Positions 46,108 through 57,825 of a stretch of DNA of 64,000 nt are shown here, piece after piece; within the stretch, counting starts at the first letter, position 1; each line of letters begins with the position of its first letter. The DNA comes from Golubevia sp. BC0850 (Eukaryota; Basidiomycota; Exobasidiomycetes; Golubeviales; Golubeviaceae): the NCBI GenBank assembly GCA_012976225.1, contig JAAVVG010000005.1:124001-188000 (forward strand). The letters are read 5' to 3'. The translations under genes were made by a program, and so were the position numbers. The notes below the pieces were generated by a model. The model did not search any database. It was not told the DNA's origin and saw nothing but the letters and a program-made list of their open reading frames with translations.

Positions 46108-49100
46108 TTAATTCATTTGAATATCTTCATCTCTTGAGATGTAATGCATTTCTTGATCGACGTTCATAGCTTCGTCTTGAGATTGAAGAGACTCGTCAGC
46201 TAGATCCAAACCAGTTGGTTGACTAGTGGATCTAGGTAAGAATGAAGAGTTCATCATTTCCGGACCAGCGCTCAAAGGAGATGGAGAAGAAGTAGAGGCA
46301 TGAGAACGTGAAGAGGGAGGGAAATCGGCAGCTGATGAGGCAGATCTTGGACCTGGAGGTTCTAAACCGTAACCACGTTGAAAGTGAGCGTAAGAAGGAG
46401 AACTTGGTTGACCGAGACCAATTCCGATTGAGGAACTTGATCCGGTATGACTGTGTCCTGGGATGAAACCACTTGGAGCTCCAGAGCTGACTCCTAGACC
46501 AGATAGACCTGCAGCACCAGAGGTAGAAGCGAATCGGTGAGGTTGTCTTGCTACTGGCGCACGGAGCTCAGCTGGAGGTGCAGCAGAGTACGAAGCAGAA
46601 GAGGATGAGGAGGAGGAAGAAGAAGAAGTTGCGAGATTTGAATCGACAGCGAATGCGCCCTCCCCTAAGACCGAAGTGCTGCTTCCAACCAGAGGAGTGT
46701 CGACGTCAGGTAGAGCTTGATTCCTAGAACCTGGAGTCAAAGTGTTAGATCTCCATCTCATTTGATCGAAGTCACCATTGGCGAAAAGACCTTCTGCTTC
46801 ATGAGTAGCTCCAGGAGTTCCTCTCCCACCTAAAAGACCCATGTCTAATTCATCGTTTCTTCCACCTCCTGTTCCTAGGACGTGAGAGGGATCGTGAGAT
46901 GCGATGACTGGAGGAGGTAAAGGTCGTCCAGCTAAATCGGTACGTTGAGTTGGAGGTAGAGGTCCATGAGAATGAGGATGAGCGTGCTCATCTTCATTTC
47001 CATCTGAGGTGAGAGGTTGATGAGCATGTTGACGTTGATGTGAAAGTTGAGATCTACCAGCTCTTGGTCGTAAAGATCTACGAACTTCCTCTTCGCTGTC
47101 TCTTCCAGTACTAGCTGCATCGGCGTCATCGATCTCGATCCCACCTACAGGAGCGGTGGTCATCGAGGTATCGGTGTCTACATCCGAGGTGGAAGCAGAA
47201 GCTGCTGCGAAAGAGCTGTCGGCATTGGCGTGGTTGAGAAGTCCAGAGGCTCTACGACGAGAGGATCCAGCATGAGAAGAACTTCCTTCTTGACGACGAT
47301 CTCTACGAGAAGGATTCGACTCGGAAACCGAACTACTTCCACCAGTGTTGCTGCTGCTACGATGATGGTGATGGTGATGACCATGAGAGGAGCTTGAGGA
47401 AAGGTGACTTCTTCCAGTAGATGGATCCGCATTCTCATCAGTTGGATTGTTGATAGAAGGAGCGATAGGTTGACGTTGCTGTTCTTGATCTCCTTCTTGA
47501 CCTCTTGCAGCTCCTTCATTCCCATCTTCTCTTCCGTTCGAAGTACCAGATTTTTCCTTCTCCCTTTCCTTTTCTCTTCCTTCGTCTTCCCTAGCGCTGC
47601 ACCAGAATCGATGACCCATCTGCCATCCCTTACTCTGACAAGCTTTGCTACAATACTTGGCTTTCCTACACCTTCTGCACTTGGCGAACTCTCTAGGGTA
47701 AGCCTCCCATTTCCCACAGAGCATGTTCGCACACTGGCGAATTCCTCCTCTTCCCTCATCTTTCCTACATGCATTCCTCATGATCACTCCGGCCCAGTAT
47801 TGAATTTCTGGAGCTAGCTTGGAATGAGCGGTTGCAGAGACCGAGGATCCAGACCTTGAAGATCGAAGAGTGAACCTCTCGGCTACAGAGAAGACGTTCC
47901 TGGCTGGAGGGGCATTCGAATCTTCAGCTTTGGAGGTACATCCTGAGCTGCGGTCGTGTTTCTCTGAGCAGGCTTGAGCTACAGGAAGCATGTCGAAGTC
48001 CCCGTCTAGAGCGCTTAGAGGTCCAGGGAGAGCAGTGACAGCCATCTCCGCGTTGTGAAAGAGAACTCTGACGTGAGCATACTTGGAGAGATAAGCCAAA
48101 AGCTGTAAAGAGAGTAAGACCTCTTCCTCTCGATAGGCCATCTCGCCACCGTTGAGCGAACTTGCGTTGGCGTTGTTGATGTTGATAGCTGGAGGAGCTC
48201 TGGTGACTTGGACCTGATCCGCTGCTGCTTGCTCTGCCGCATGTCGATTTGGATGAGGTTGGGTTGGTAGCTGAGGAGGTGTGGCTGCTGACATGTTGGG
48301 TCGAGGTTGAGATTGAGTTGCAGTTGTCTGTTGCCTTGATTGACGAGTGGTAGAAGGAGTGATAGTATGATTCGTAGAGTCCATAGGGGTTGAAGAAGGA
48401 CCGACTTGAGCGTGAGGAGAAGTCTCTTGGATGATAGAAGTTGAGCTCAAACCGGCTAGAGCTCTTCTGGCAGGTCTCGGAGTTCTCCCTTCTTCCTCTT
48501 CCAACGATCTTTCTGGCTCTCCAGCTTGATTTGAAGATCCTGCATGAGTTAGAGGAGCAGAACCTTCCATTTCAGTATCTGCGTCCGCTCCTGCATCTGC
48601 ATCTGCTGATTGATCCGATCCCATCTGCGGTCGACTGAAATGGCTTTGCTGGACTGTGTTCCGCCTAGCAGAAGAGACGATTGGCCTGCTATCATCTTCC
48701 AAGCTAGATCCATCTCCATCTCCTTCGGCATCGGCGTCCATGGCAGCATCCTCAGCTCCTTCGCTTCCACTTCCACTGCCACTGCCGCTTCGTAGATCCT
48801 CCACCGAGCTGACGTTGGTCAGAGTTCCAGATCCAGAAGCGAGGCTCATGGCCAGAGAGGTAGCATCCGAGAAGGAAGATAGAGGTGGTCCATTGCTGCT
48901 GACGTTTCGGTTGTTGCTTGAACCCGCCTCTACGACTCCGATCTCATCGGCTCCTGAACCTGAAGCAGCATTGGTAGTTGCTCCGACCGAGATGACCGAA
49001 TCGAATTCGTTGAGGGAAGATTCACTGTTATCGATTCGCATCGTGACATCTGAAGGGTCGCTGTGAAGCATACGAGAGGCAGGAGTTGAAGTTGAGGTAC

Positions 49101-50079
49101 TTTGACGATTGGACCTTGAAGTAGAATTGGAAGAGGTAGCTTGATTCTCTGAGACTTCTTCGATGTAGTTTTCTCTTGGAAGCCTCGTGCTACGATCAGT
49201 TGAAGATACTGCCATCCGCTGAGAATTAGAAGTAGTTTGATGGGGAGTTGCAGTAGAAGAATTCGAAACTTGACGTCCATTTCCCCTCGAAAGCATTTCA
49301 GTTCTTTCAGCTCTATCAGCTCTTCTCTGTCTTTCCCTTTCTTCTCTTCTTTCTCTTGATTCCCTTTCTCTATCTTCTTTCTTGGTCTCCTGTTTATGAG
49401 TATCTACCATTTTCAGATAACTCTCCAGCACTCCAACTGTGACTGGTACCATTCCAGCTTCCACCACTCGAGTTCTAACAGTTTCACTTCCTCTAACTCC
49501 AATGTTGACTACACATTGAAATGCTAAACTCCATTTCCAAATGGCTTGCATCTCGTTTGTGGTTGAAGCCTTGGTTGGAATTAGACTTCCTCCTGGAGAT
49601 GGAGCTGATTTTGGGACTGTCCTTAGAATTCTGATGAGTCGTTCCAGTCCACCATCTAAGGTCACCATTTCTCTGATTCGCGGAGATGTCGAAGTGAGGT
49701 AGGCTAGATGATTGAGGGAGTTAATGAGAGGTAGAGTAGCCGTGCAATCGATTGCTGAAGGAGTAAGCAGAGGAGAGCCGAGAGGGGAGGTGTGAGCGAG
49801 AGGGGTTCAAAACGACCCATGTCTCAAAAAAACAACTCAATCTGAGGTTCTGATCATCTGAAGAGTAGAACAACTTGTTCTGCGAAGACGGAGAACGCCA
49901 TGCTGTTTCTCATCTTGGCTTACCCCTGCCATTCCCATCAAGCAAGGTCTTGGTTTCCCACATTGCTTGATGGCCATCTGATTGAATCTTTTAAACTCAC
50001 CTCGCCTGTCATATAGAGTAGCAGAAATGCAGACACATGCTTTATTCTGTGCTGGATTACTGAAGTTTGACTCTCTCAT
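46108..50079 (-). CDS. MUB1: MYND zinc-finger protein Mub1/SamB
   Basis: Mub1 is a partner of the E3 ligase Ubr2 and E2 Rad6 in turnover of Rpn4 and other targets; the Aspergillus homologue SamB affects morphogenesis. Two exons: 50001-50079 encodes MRESNFSNPAQNKACVCISA and TLYDRR; the second starts at 49754, giving AIDCTATLPLINSLNHLAYL and RIREMVTLDGGLERLIRIL. This junction (YDRR|AIDC) is exactly that of the family. A coiled, Arg/Glu-rich segment and long Ser-rich disorder follow. The MYND finger lies near 47,700: CANMLCGKW, CRRCRKAKYC, SKACQSKGWQMGH, then FWC. The remaining third is Ser/His/Gly low-complexity with HGHHHHHHR. Length is about 1,250 residues, longer than yeast Mub1 (about 620), mainly through disorder. 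Confidence 0.92.
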
Positions 50080-51109
50080 TCCTTTTGCAAAGTCAAGTGG
50101 GCTCAGTTACTCTTTCTCTCTTCTGCTGAGTTTCAGGTTCGAGTTGTTGATATGATATGCAGCTTGAGTAGACGTTTTTCAGTTGAAGGTTTGAAAGGTG
50201 ATTGAAGAAATAAGATGACTGAATTGAATCAATCTTTGAAGATAGAAGAGAAGAGAAGAGAGTAGAAGTGTTTGGCGATTGGAGGAGGAAGAGGAAGAGG
50301 AAGAGGGGAAGAGAGGAGAGCGGCCAGTCAGCAGGAGCTCACTAGGTTAGCACTCCCGGATTTTGATGATTAAATACAGTAATGAGCTTGGATTGCGTTG
50401 CTGAAGAATTCAATTGAAGAAGAGAAGAATAGCAACTCCAGTATCCCAAAGGATGACGTTGCTGCTCTGCTCTGCTGCTACTGTTTGCTCTTCTCTTCTG
50501 TTTCTGTAAACTCACACTGACTTGAATGAAAGGCAGACTTGGATCGACTGAAAGAGATCAAAGTAGGATCGACCAACAGACTTGAGGTTCTAACTACAGA
50601 GCTGACAGCTTCACCTTCGATGTTTGATGGTTGAGGAGGAGAGGAGGACTGGAGATTAGAGGAGTCGGCTCTAGACTCTTAGGGAATACTTGTACTTGTT
50701 GCGTCCCTTTGAGGGGTTCAGGTTGTGGAGTTAATCGAAAACTTGAAGCCTTGAAATCAACAGAAGTTGTTGGGTTAGTGTTTGACCAAAGGGAACAAGT
50801 CTAGGAGCAAAAGATTGTCTCGGCTCAGTCGGAGCTTCTCTATCTGCTCAGCCTGCAGCCATAACCCCCTCGCATCTCATTTCGATTTGACATCTCCCCC
50901 GAGGATTTTAGCAATTGTTTCACGGTAAAATCAATTCGTCCCTTTTTCTGCCCAGGGCCTGCAAGGAGTTGAGGGGAGAAAATGCAAGCCTCGCATCCTT
51001 GTTTTGACAAGGCGATCCTCATTCCCCTCCCCTCCCCTGTTGACTGATTTTCACTTCCCTTCCTTCTCACTCCTTCAAGCTCCCATTTTCAATTTCAGCA
51101 AGATTTGAT
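50080..51109. other. Intergenic, probable MUB1 promoter and leader
   Basis: About 1 kb between MUB1 start and FOL3 stop, both minus. It has a GAGGAA repeat (50283-50303) and several short open frames with no domain. Donor- or acceptor-like sites occur, so a spliced 5' leader of MUB1 is possible. Confidence 0.5.
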
Positions 51110-53116
51110 TCAAAGGGAATGAGCTTCACCTATCAAGTACAAACTTCCACAAATCACATTGATTTCCTTTGCATCCCCAACTCCCCTTGTCTCTGAAATC
51201 CAAGTCAATCCTTCCTCCAAATTATCAGCTTCTTTCACTTCTACCACTCCTTCTCTTTCTAATTTCAAGCTTTCAAGAGCCTCTACAGCTTTTCCAGTAC
51301 TCAAACTTTTCACCCAAGGCATCCCTTCAATTGGAGTCTTGAAAGGTACAAAACAGATCTTATGTTGAAGCTTCAAATTGCTTGTCGAATCCAAATCCAT
51401 TGATTGAACTTTACTTTCTAAAGAATCATTCCCTTTGAAGTTGAGTAGAGAATTCAACATCTCTCCCACATCTTTACCTTCTGAAAAAGCCATGATCCAA
51501 TTGATAGTCAAAGTAGTTGAAATTTTAACCCGAGTCTCAATGCAAGAATTGATATAAGATCTCAAAGCCTTAGCCGAAGAAGGATTATGAGCACCATCAA
51601 GAAGGAATAAGACAGATTTCTTACTCTCAAGATTTGAAGTCACTTCGTCCAGTTGCATTTCTACTTGATTTTCGTCCGATAGAACTTGTTCTTCCGATTT
51701 CATTTCATCTTGAATCTCCACTTTGGCTTCTAAATCTTCTAATTTCTGTCTCTTGACTTCCAACCTCTTCCACTCAGCTCTACCTTCCCATTTAACCCCA
51801 CCCCTCAGAACTTCTTCCAATCTCTTTTCACCAGGTCCATTTCTTAAAGCATAAGCAATTTTCAACTTCAATTCTTCCAAAGTATCGGATCCTGTTAATC
51901 CCATGGCACTCGGAGGTTCATCTCTAGCGATAGAGAACAAAGTTTGAAGAGCTGTGTGAGATCCGGTTAGAGAAGCTCTGGTAGGTGGGAGTTGAAGTGT
52001 AGGTCCTGGTAATGGAGCGTCACCTATTGAACATTTGTAAACCGGAACTTGAGGATTTGAAGAAGTACTTGAGCTTGAAGATTTAGCTGGAGGGAATAGA
52101 GAGGTCAAACCTGTGTTGATAGATCGATTTCTTCCTTGATTTGAAGTCGGAGGGGAAGGTAGAAAGAGAGTTGGACTGAACCTTTGAAGACTTGAGATTG
52201 TACATTGCCATTCTGTTGTTCCTTCATTGTCTTCTAGTGACAAAGCAGCAGCTGATTCATTTAAAGCTTCCCAATCAATGAAACTCTTCACCATCCTTGC
52301 ATTCTTCAAAGCCGCCTCGGATCTAATGGCTTCCATGATCTCTGATCCATCTCTCCCCAACTGAAGTCTCTCTTTTTCTAAATCTCCGAGAATTGAACAG
52401 TCTACTTCTTCAAAATCAAATTCTTCTTCTCCAGTCGACCTTCTTCTCTGATCAGCTACGATTATCAGCCCATTCTTCTTAATGATCCCCGCTTTCTGTT
52501 TTGAAATCTCTGTCAAAGTGTTTCCCAATAAATTTTCATGATCCATATCTATTGGACATATCACAGAAGCTAAAACTTGTCCATCAGAAAAAACATTCGT
52601 TGCATCTAAACTTCCACCCAATCCGACTTCTATGATCAGAATCTCTGGTTTCTCCTCTAAAGGTAACAAAGAGAAAGAAAGTAAAGTCCTTGCAGTTAAG
52701 AGCTCAAAATAAGTGCTATTAAGCCGACCTTCAACCTCTTGAGTTCCATCTTTCGAAGACATTTTCGACGAATCAGAAGTCTGAGTCCTAAGATCTAAAA
52801 CTTCCTCCTGACTTAATCTTTTCTCATCTGCCATCTCTACCCACTTTCCAGAGGTCTCCCAAATACCAGTGGATATCGGTTCACCATTTAATCTACAGGA
52901 ATCTTGCTGTTCAACTAAGTGGGGAGAGTTAAACCTTCCAGTTCTAAGACCAACCACTTTGGATAGAATCACATCGAGATAAGCAGTTGTGGTTCCTTTT
53001 CCATTAGTACCTGCTACGTGAATGATTGGAAATTTTAATTGAGGTGAATTCAATCTTGAAAGTAAAGTCGTGATTCTTTGAAGAGATAAGTCGATGATGG
53101 TGGGAGTTGAAGACAT
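51110..53116 (-). CDS. FOL3: Dihydrofolate synthase (Fol3 type)
   Basis: This ATP-dependent ligase adds glutamate to dihydropteroate in folate synthesis; it belongs to the Mur ligase/folylpolyglutamate synthase superfamily. One coding exon. I start at 53116 (MSSTPTIIDLSLQRITTLLS), where similarity begins; a longer frame with ATG at 53221 (MKFWSKYLIETYKRSTSL) would add a possible targeting sequence. Motifs: P-loop IHVAGTNGKGTTTAYL, TGRFNSPHLVEQQDSCRLNG, STYFELLTARTLLSF, LIIEVGLGGSLDATNVF, DHENLLGNTLTEISKQKAGI, and C-terminal FLLDGAHNPSSAKALRSYI, EGMPWVKS, and VICGSLYLIGEAHSL. The EGMPW and CGSLYLxGE endings match Fol3 rather than Met7. It carries long Ser- and Glu-rich inserts in the middle that are absent from yeast. 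Confidence 0.93.
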   Translation of the reverse strand: MSSTPTIIDLSLQRITTLLSRLNSPQLKFPIIHVAGTNGKGTTTAYLDVILSKVVGLRTGRFNSPHLVEQQDSCRLNGEPISTGIWETSGKWVEMADEKRLSQEEVLDLRTQTSDSSKMSSKDGTQEVEGRLNSTYFELLTARTLLSFSLLPLEEKPEILIIEVGLGGSLDATNVFSDGQVLASVICPIDMDHENLLGNTLTEISKQKAGIIKKNGLIIVADQRRRSTGEEEFDFEEVDCSILGDLEKERLQLGRDGSEIMEAIRSEAALKNARMVKSFIDWEALNESAAALSLEDNEGTTEWQCTISSLQRFSPTLFLPSPPTSNQGRNRSINTGLTSLFPPAKSSSSSTSSNPQVPVYKCSIGDAPLPGPTLQLPPTRASLTGSHTALQTLFSIARDEPPSAMGLTGSDTLEELKLKIAYALRNGPGEKRLEEVLRGGVKWEGRAEWKRLEVKRQKLEDLEAKVEIQDEMKSEEQVLSDENQVEMQLDEVTSNLESKKSVLFLLDGAHNPSSAKALRSYINSCIETRVKISTTLTINWIMAFSEGKDVGEMLNSLLNFKGNDSLESKVQSMDLDSTSNLKLQHKICFVPFKTPIEGMPWVKSLSTGKAVEALESLKLEREGVVEVKEADNLEEGLTWISETRGVGDAKEINVICGSLYLIGEAHSL

Positions 53117-54850
53117 TCTTCTAGAACAAGTTAAACTTAGAGAAATAGTGCTGCTAAAGTAGATCGATAGACTTGTCGATCGTTTGTAGGTTTCGATTAG
53201 ATATTTTGACCAAAATTTCATACACCCAAAAAAAGGATGAATGAGTTCGTGGAGAGAGTACAAGTCAAATAGTCAAAGAAGATATGTGCTGCCATAGAAC
53301 ATCCACGTTTCCGACCAAACCATCTCTCCTTCTCTTCAAGCAATCCAATTTCTTTCAAAAGCTATCAGTTTCATCAATTCAGTAGTATGACCGAGGTCAG
53401 ATTCGCCAGACCTTAGAACGAGGATGGAGGAAGAGAGCAGGTACACACTGGCTACTGCAGGTTGGAGCTGCAGTTAGGAATTGTTACATATGCTCTTCAA
53501 CAATGGAGAGAGCTCAGATGGATGATGTTTGACAGTAAGTAGAAAAGAAGTTTTTCATTGGTTGGAGTCTTCTGGAGGACCCAGGATAGCAGAAGGGGTA
53601 TCAGCAGAGAGGGGGGAATGGCAGACTGCAGAGAGGTTGAGCTTATGGAACGTTTGCCAGTCTGAAAGGAGCAGCTTTACTTGGTTTTGGATAGCTTGAC
53701 AGCTTGCCAGCAGGTTTTTAATAGCTTTGGGCAGCCGGGTAGTTCTCAGTAAGCTGGAGAGCGAAGTGCATTCACCAGCTCTTCCGAAACTTCTCTGATT
53801 CTGCTTGGACAACCGTAAAGGCGGAGGGGAGAAGTCTCTATTGAACCAGACGCGTGGCTCTTAAAAGGGCTAGAAGAGATGTAGGTTGGGAGTTGTGAAG
53901 CCAGAGATTTCGGGTGGGTGGCAAATGGGAAGCTGGATCTTTCTCTCTCCGAAGAGAGATCCGTGTGTATCATACTTGAAGGCATTTGGATTGGAAAAGG
54001 AAGAAGTAGGCAGCCAATCATAATCTCGTCTGGGTGAGTTCTGAGGGACTCTCCTTCTTGGACGGGTTGCTGCTGGTCAGCTCCAGTTCGACCTCTGTCT
54101 TTTGTCGCTTCAGCTCGGAAGCATACGATGAACAGGCTAGCACAGCCTGTCTATATCAACATCAGACTAGTGGACGAAGATCTTCGGACTCGTCAGACGA
54201 TGGATCAAAGAGAACAAAGGCTCCCGCTTGCAGCCCACGTAGACCCTCCCTTATCTTTGAAGATCACCTCGCTCCGCACTGTTTAAATGATTTAGACCGG
54301 TTTCATCTTCGGAAGCCGCAAGTTTGATGATGTCACAGAAAGGTGGAGAGAGTCGGAAAGAGAAGATCTTTTTTCGTTCGTCGTCACCGTTGATTCGATG
54401 ATAACAGTAGCGCCTGTGAATGATAAGGATATTTTGGTTGTTTGGCCAAAGCAACATTCCGTCGGAGAGATCCGGGTTACAATTTAATGGAACTAAAACT
54501 CTTGATTTGTTCGCTTTGCTTCTTTTCGATTCGTCGATTTAGATTTTGATGATTTTGACGGAAAGTGGGTAACGCCACCCACTCAACGTCATCACATTCT
54601 TCCATCTATTTTCTCTCATTTTCTGCTTGAAAACGATGCAACCGAACTAATGAGAACCATAAGACTTTAGAAAAGATAAGAGGACTTCTTATCAGACTCC
54701 GTTTCTCTATAAAAGAGAGACTCTTTTGACGTTCCAACACATATCCTCCCATCCAATCCTATCTCTCTCTCTTCTCTCGCATTCACTAAACTTCTCAACT
54801 TCTCTTTCAAATTGCCTCAGCTCTCATCAAATACCCATTCAATCCCAACC
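53117..54850. other. Long divergent intergenic region (FOL3 / secreted protein)
   Basis: 1.73 kb between two divergent genes, the largest gene-free stretch here. Frames at 53555-53812 (-), 53746-54021 (-) and 54034-54327 (+) have no ATG-plus-domain support; a lone GTGAGT at 54029 suggests a possible plus-strand splice site. The segment just before the secreted protein carries a TATA box. It may hold long regulatory DNA or an unrecognised non-coding transcript. Confidence 0.45.
54708..54714 (+). promoter_or_regulatory. TATA box of the secreted-protein gene
   Basis: TATAAAA in the context CTCTATAAAAGAGAG, 137 bp before the ATG. It is followed by a T/C-rich initiator region and a leader ending CCCAACCATG, a good start context. 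The clean TATA box suggests a strongly or inducibly expressed gene; most other genes here show none. Confidence 0.65.
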
Positions 54851-55528
54851 ATGCGTTTCCAAGTCTCAACCATCTTCGCTGTCGCCTTTGCATCACTCGC
54901 AATTGCTCAACCCATCAACCTCGAAGCTAGGGCCAAGGACGGTCTACTTCAGAAGGTCGGTGGTCTAGTAGCTGGGTTGGAAAAGGCTCTAGGAGTCACC
55001 GCTGTCGAAGACGCTCTAGACAAGGCTCTTGATGGAAAGCTTGTGAGTAGCCAGGCAGCAAAAATGGCACCGATTTTGGCTTTCCAAACTGACCAATCTT
55101 TTCTCTCTTCTCTCTTCTCTCCTCTTCCCTTCTCTTCCCTTCCACCTTCTTCTTTCGTCTTTCTCTCTCTTTTCCTTCTTTCGTTCCATCAAAGTCTGCT
55201 GCCGAAGAGGCCTTAGGTACGACCAAAGCAGAGGAGGGTTTGAACCTCCTATCGACCATGAGCGACAAGGGAGCTCTTCAAGCTGTCGGTGCTCTCGTCA
55301 AGACCTTGGAAGACAAACTCGGAGTCACTGCTATTGAGGATGCTCTTGACAAGGCCCTTGGAGGTAAAGTTGTGAGTACTATCAGCTGCATCGAACCTTT
55401 GCTTTGACCAACGGCACCAACCCTCTGATCTACTTTCTCTTTGTTCCCTCCTTTCATCCCTTCAGACTGACCTCGAAGATGCTCTTGGACTCACCAAAGC
55501 TGAAAAGGGTCTAGGACTCGCCAAGTAG
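54851..55528 (+). CDS. Small secreted protein made of two 56-residue repeats
   Basis: Three exons, 54851-55042, 55195-55371 and 55466-55528, all phase 0; 143 residues. The signal peptide is MRFQVSTIFAVAFASLAIA with a likely cut before QPINLEAR. The mature chain has two tandem repeats, residues 29-84 and 88-143, 35 of 56 positions identical by my hand alignment. Each contains LGVTA(V/I)EDALDKAL and then ALGxTKAEx(G)L. Introns fall after residue 36 of each repeat, in the same phase, so the gene grew by duplication of an exon pair. No cysteine is present, unlike most fungal effectors and all hydrophobins. Heptad-like Leu/Ala/Val spacing points to amphipathic helices. I know no named family. A surface-active or cell-wall role is possible but unproven. 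Confidence 0.85.
54935..55525 (+). repeat. Tandem exon-pair duplication inside the secreted protein gene
   Basis: Unit 1 covers the end of exon 1 and the beginning of exon 2 (protein residues 29-84). Unit 2 covers the end of exon 2 and exon 3 (residues 88-143). The unit is 56 residues with an intron at the same codon in both. The two introns themselves differ in sequence and length (152 and 94 nt), so the duplication is not recent. Confidence 0.8.
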
Positions 55529-56087
55529 GCCATCGAAAACCTCAACTTCTACTTCTCGTCTTTCCAAACCTTTTCGCAGAAATGCGGCACTTCACATCTT
55601 TATAGACTCGTCGTTTCGACGCCACCTTCATTTCCATCTATCACTATCTGATTTCTTTCCTTTGTAACTGTACTAATTTCTAATCCTTATTCTGGTCTTG
55701 TTATCCTGTCCTCTTTGTTGAACCTGAGGCGCAGCCGCGCAGCCGCATCTTCTCGACGAACCACTCCATACCAAGGAAAGCAAACTTTCTCATCCTTCTT
55801 GTAATCTCAAGATCACAAAAGAAAGCTACACATTAACTCCAAGATCAGGTCATCATCCTTTTCTGAACGTAGCTTCTGCTTCTTGCTACTCTCTGCTTTT
55901 CGAGCTTTCTGCAAAATGCTTTCGTCTTTCCTCAATCCATGCACAATCAAGTTGCATCTTCTTCAAAATGTTCGTGAGTGAAACAACCTTCAGATTGAGT
56001 CTTCTTTCCTAACGAGAGCCCTCAAATCATCTTCTCCGTCTCTTCTTTTACTTTTGTCATGCATCGACATTCGACCCAGCAGTCTTC
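55529..56087. other. Intergenic, 3' UTR and promoter DNA
   Basis: Between two plus-strand genes. It includes the short GC-rich repeat GCGCAGCCGCGCAGCCGC near 55730 and otherwise T/C-rich sequence. No protein-like frame is supported. Confidence 0.5.
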
Positions 56088-57825
56088 ATGTCGCCTTCCG
56101 CAGATTCATTATCTATTCCATCTGACGATCCTTTGATCAGAGGTGTTGTAGAAATTCAATCTCACACGGATAGGACGATTGTTGGAATCGAGATTAAACT
56201 CAAAGCTTCTCAATCCGTGGCTTTGATTGAGTCGAACATGCACGTCGGCACTGAGGATTCCGTCGTCTTTGAGAAGACAGTCAAATTGGGAATGGGGGCC
56301 GATGAAGGTAGGTGAAGTTGGAGGCATTGAGAATGAGAAGAAGAGTCCATCTCTAAGATGAGATGAATTGAAGAAGGGCAGTCTGAGTTGACCTTTCTTT
56401 CTTTCTCTCTCCATGGGGTTTTTTATTTTTATTTTATTTTTGGTAGCTTCTGGAAGTACTAGCAATCAAATCAAGTCCCCAAGTCCTACCAACACTTCTT
56501 CTATTACTTTCGAATGGGCTGACGAACCGGAGTCAAGCTCAAAAACTGAAGAGGAATCCTCAACTTCAAAACAACCATCGAAATCAACTAGTTGTTCGGA
56601 GATTTATCTTTCAAAGGGAGGCAACGCCTTCGAATTCTCTATCATCATCCCATCTTCTTCTCCTCCTTCAGAGCGTTCCCAATACGGGAGAGTACTCTGG
56701 ACGTTGACATCAACAGCCTTCGGAGCAGGGCGAGCAAACACATCCATTTCGGATCAAAAACCAATCTATCCAGTAGTAAACCGAAATCCAGAAGGCAAAC
56801 CGTTCCATCTATCACTCAACACTTCTCATGAGATGTCCCCAATAGGTGAAATTTCAGCCGACATTTCTTCGAATAATTTAGCGGTTGCTGGAAGCTTATC
56901 TTTCAATATTAAATCTTCAAGCCCTAAGAAAGGAGTTTCTATTGATTTAGTAGAGGTGATGTTGGAAAGTAACGTGGAATTAGAAACTAAACGAAAGGGA
57001 ATCGATCACCGTCAAAGATTGGGGATTCTGTTTAGTAAAGGTTATGTTTCTTCGTCGTCGATGAGCGGTTCGAAAGTGGTTGAGCGAGGGAGATTAGAAG
57101 ATGGAATCGTTTATAACGATGAGGATGCTGCTGAAGGGAATGAGAAGGGAGAGAGAGGTTGGTCAGTCGAAGGATCAAGTAGACTGCCAGACGAGAACTT
57201 CATCAGAGGTTCTTCTCATCCAGGTTCTACAACTTCCATCAAATGGACTCATAATCTTTTAATTCAAATCGTTTATTCTTTCCCCTATTCTTCAAGTCCC
57301 AATCCCGATGACCCGAGTTCGAAGAGTAATCCTTCTGGTTTGAAAGTATTCTCGATTAGAAATCAGATTCCGTTGCAGAGTTGTTGTGCAGCTCATCCAT
57401 CTGTTCGACTTCCAGCATATCAAGTTTCGGACTCACCAACATCATCTTCGACCTCTTTGGCCTCAAAGGAGAAAGTGAAAGAGAAAAACTCCTTGGTCGC
57501 TCTCTTACCTCCGGATACGCCTTGGGTAAGTTTCCCCGATGGAAGCACTAAACAACCTCAAATAGGCTTGATCTTATTCTTATCAACTACCTACTCCCTT
57601 CTCCGTTCTCCGCTCGATTTCTAGTCAAACGATATCAACACATCTTTTCGAGCGCCCAGATACGTTAACTGTATCTGTGGCTCTGAACTTCAAGAGCTCG
57701 AACCTTCAATCAGTCTCAAAAGATCAGAGTCTGAAATATTGGTAGATAGAATGATTCAAGGTAAAATTCAAGATTACTCTGAGGAAAGGTTGATCTCTAC
57801 CCCCTCTTATCGGAGAGAAGGGTAG
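56088..57825 (+). CDS. Arrestin-like protein, tentative
   Basis: Three exons. Exon 1 (from 56088, MSPSADSLSIPSDDPLIRG) ends GMGADEG; exon 2 begins SGSTSNQIKSPSP; exon 3 starts after CCTTGG|GTAAGT and runs SNDINTSFRAPRYVNCICGS to SYRREG with stop at 57825. The beginning, LIRGVVEIQSHTDRTIVGIE then IKLKASQSVAL, looks like the first strands of an arrestin fold (GxVxLxxxxxxxVxxIxVxL). Further on, FHLSLNTSHEMSPIGEISAD and SIKWTHNLLIQIVYSFPYSS, then RNQIPLQSC and RLPAYQVSD, resemble the C-terminal half, where fungal alpha-arrestins have a strand, a pxxIxSC turn and LPxY. Alpha-arrestins link Rsp5 ubiquitin ligase to permeases, but I see no clear PPxY motif, so the role is open. Confidence 0.55.

Noticed and set aside
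47178-47774. 198-codon frame overlapping MUB1
   Set aside because: Same strand, other frame of the MYND-containing exon; the MYND finger and family ending are in the long frame.
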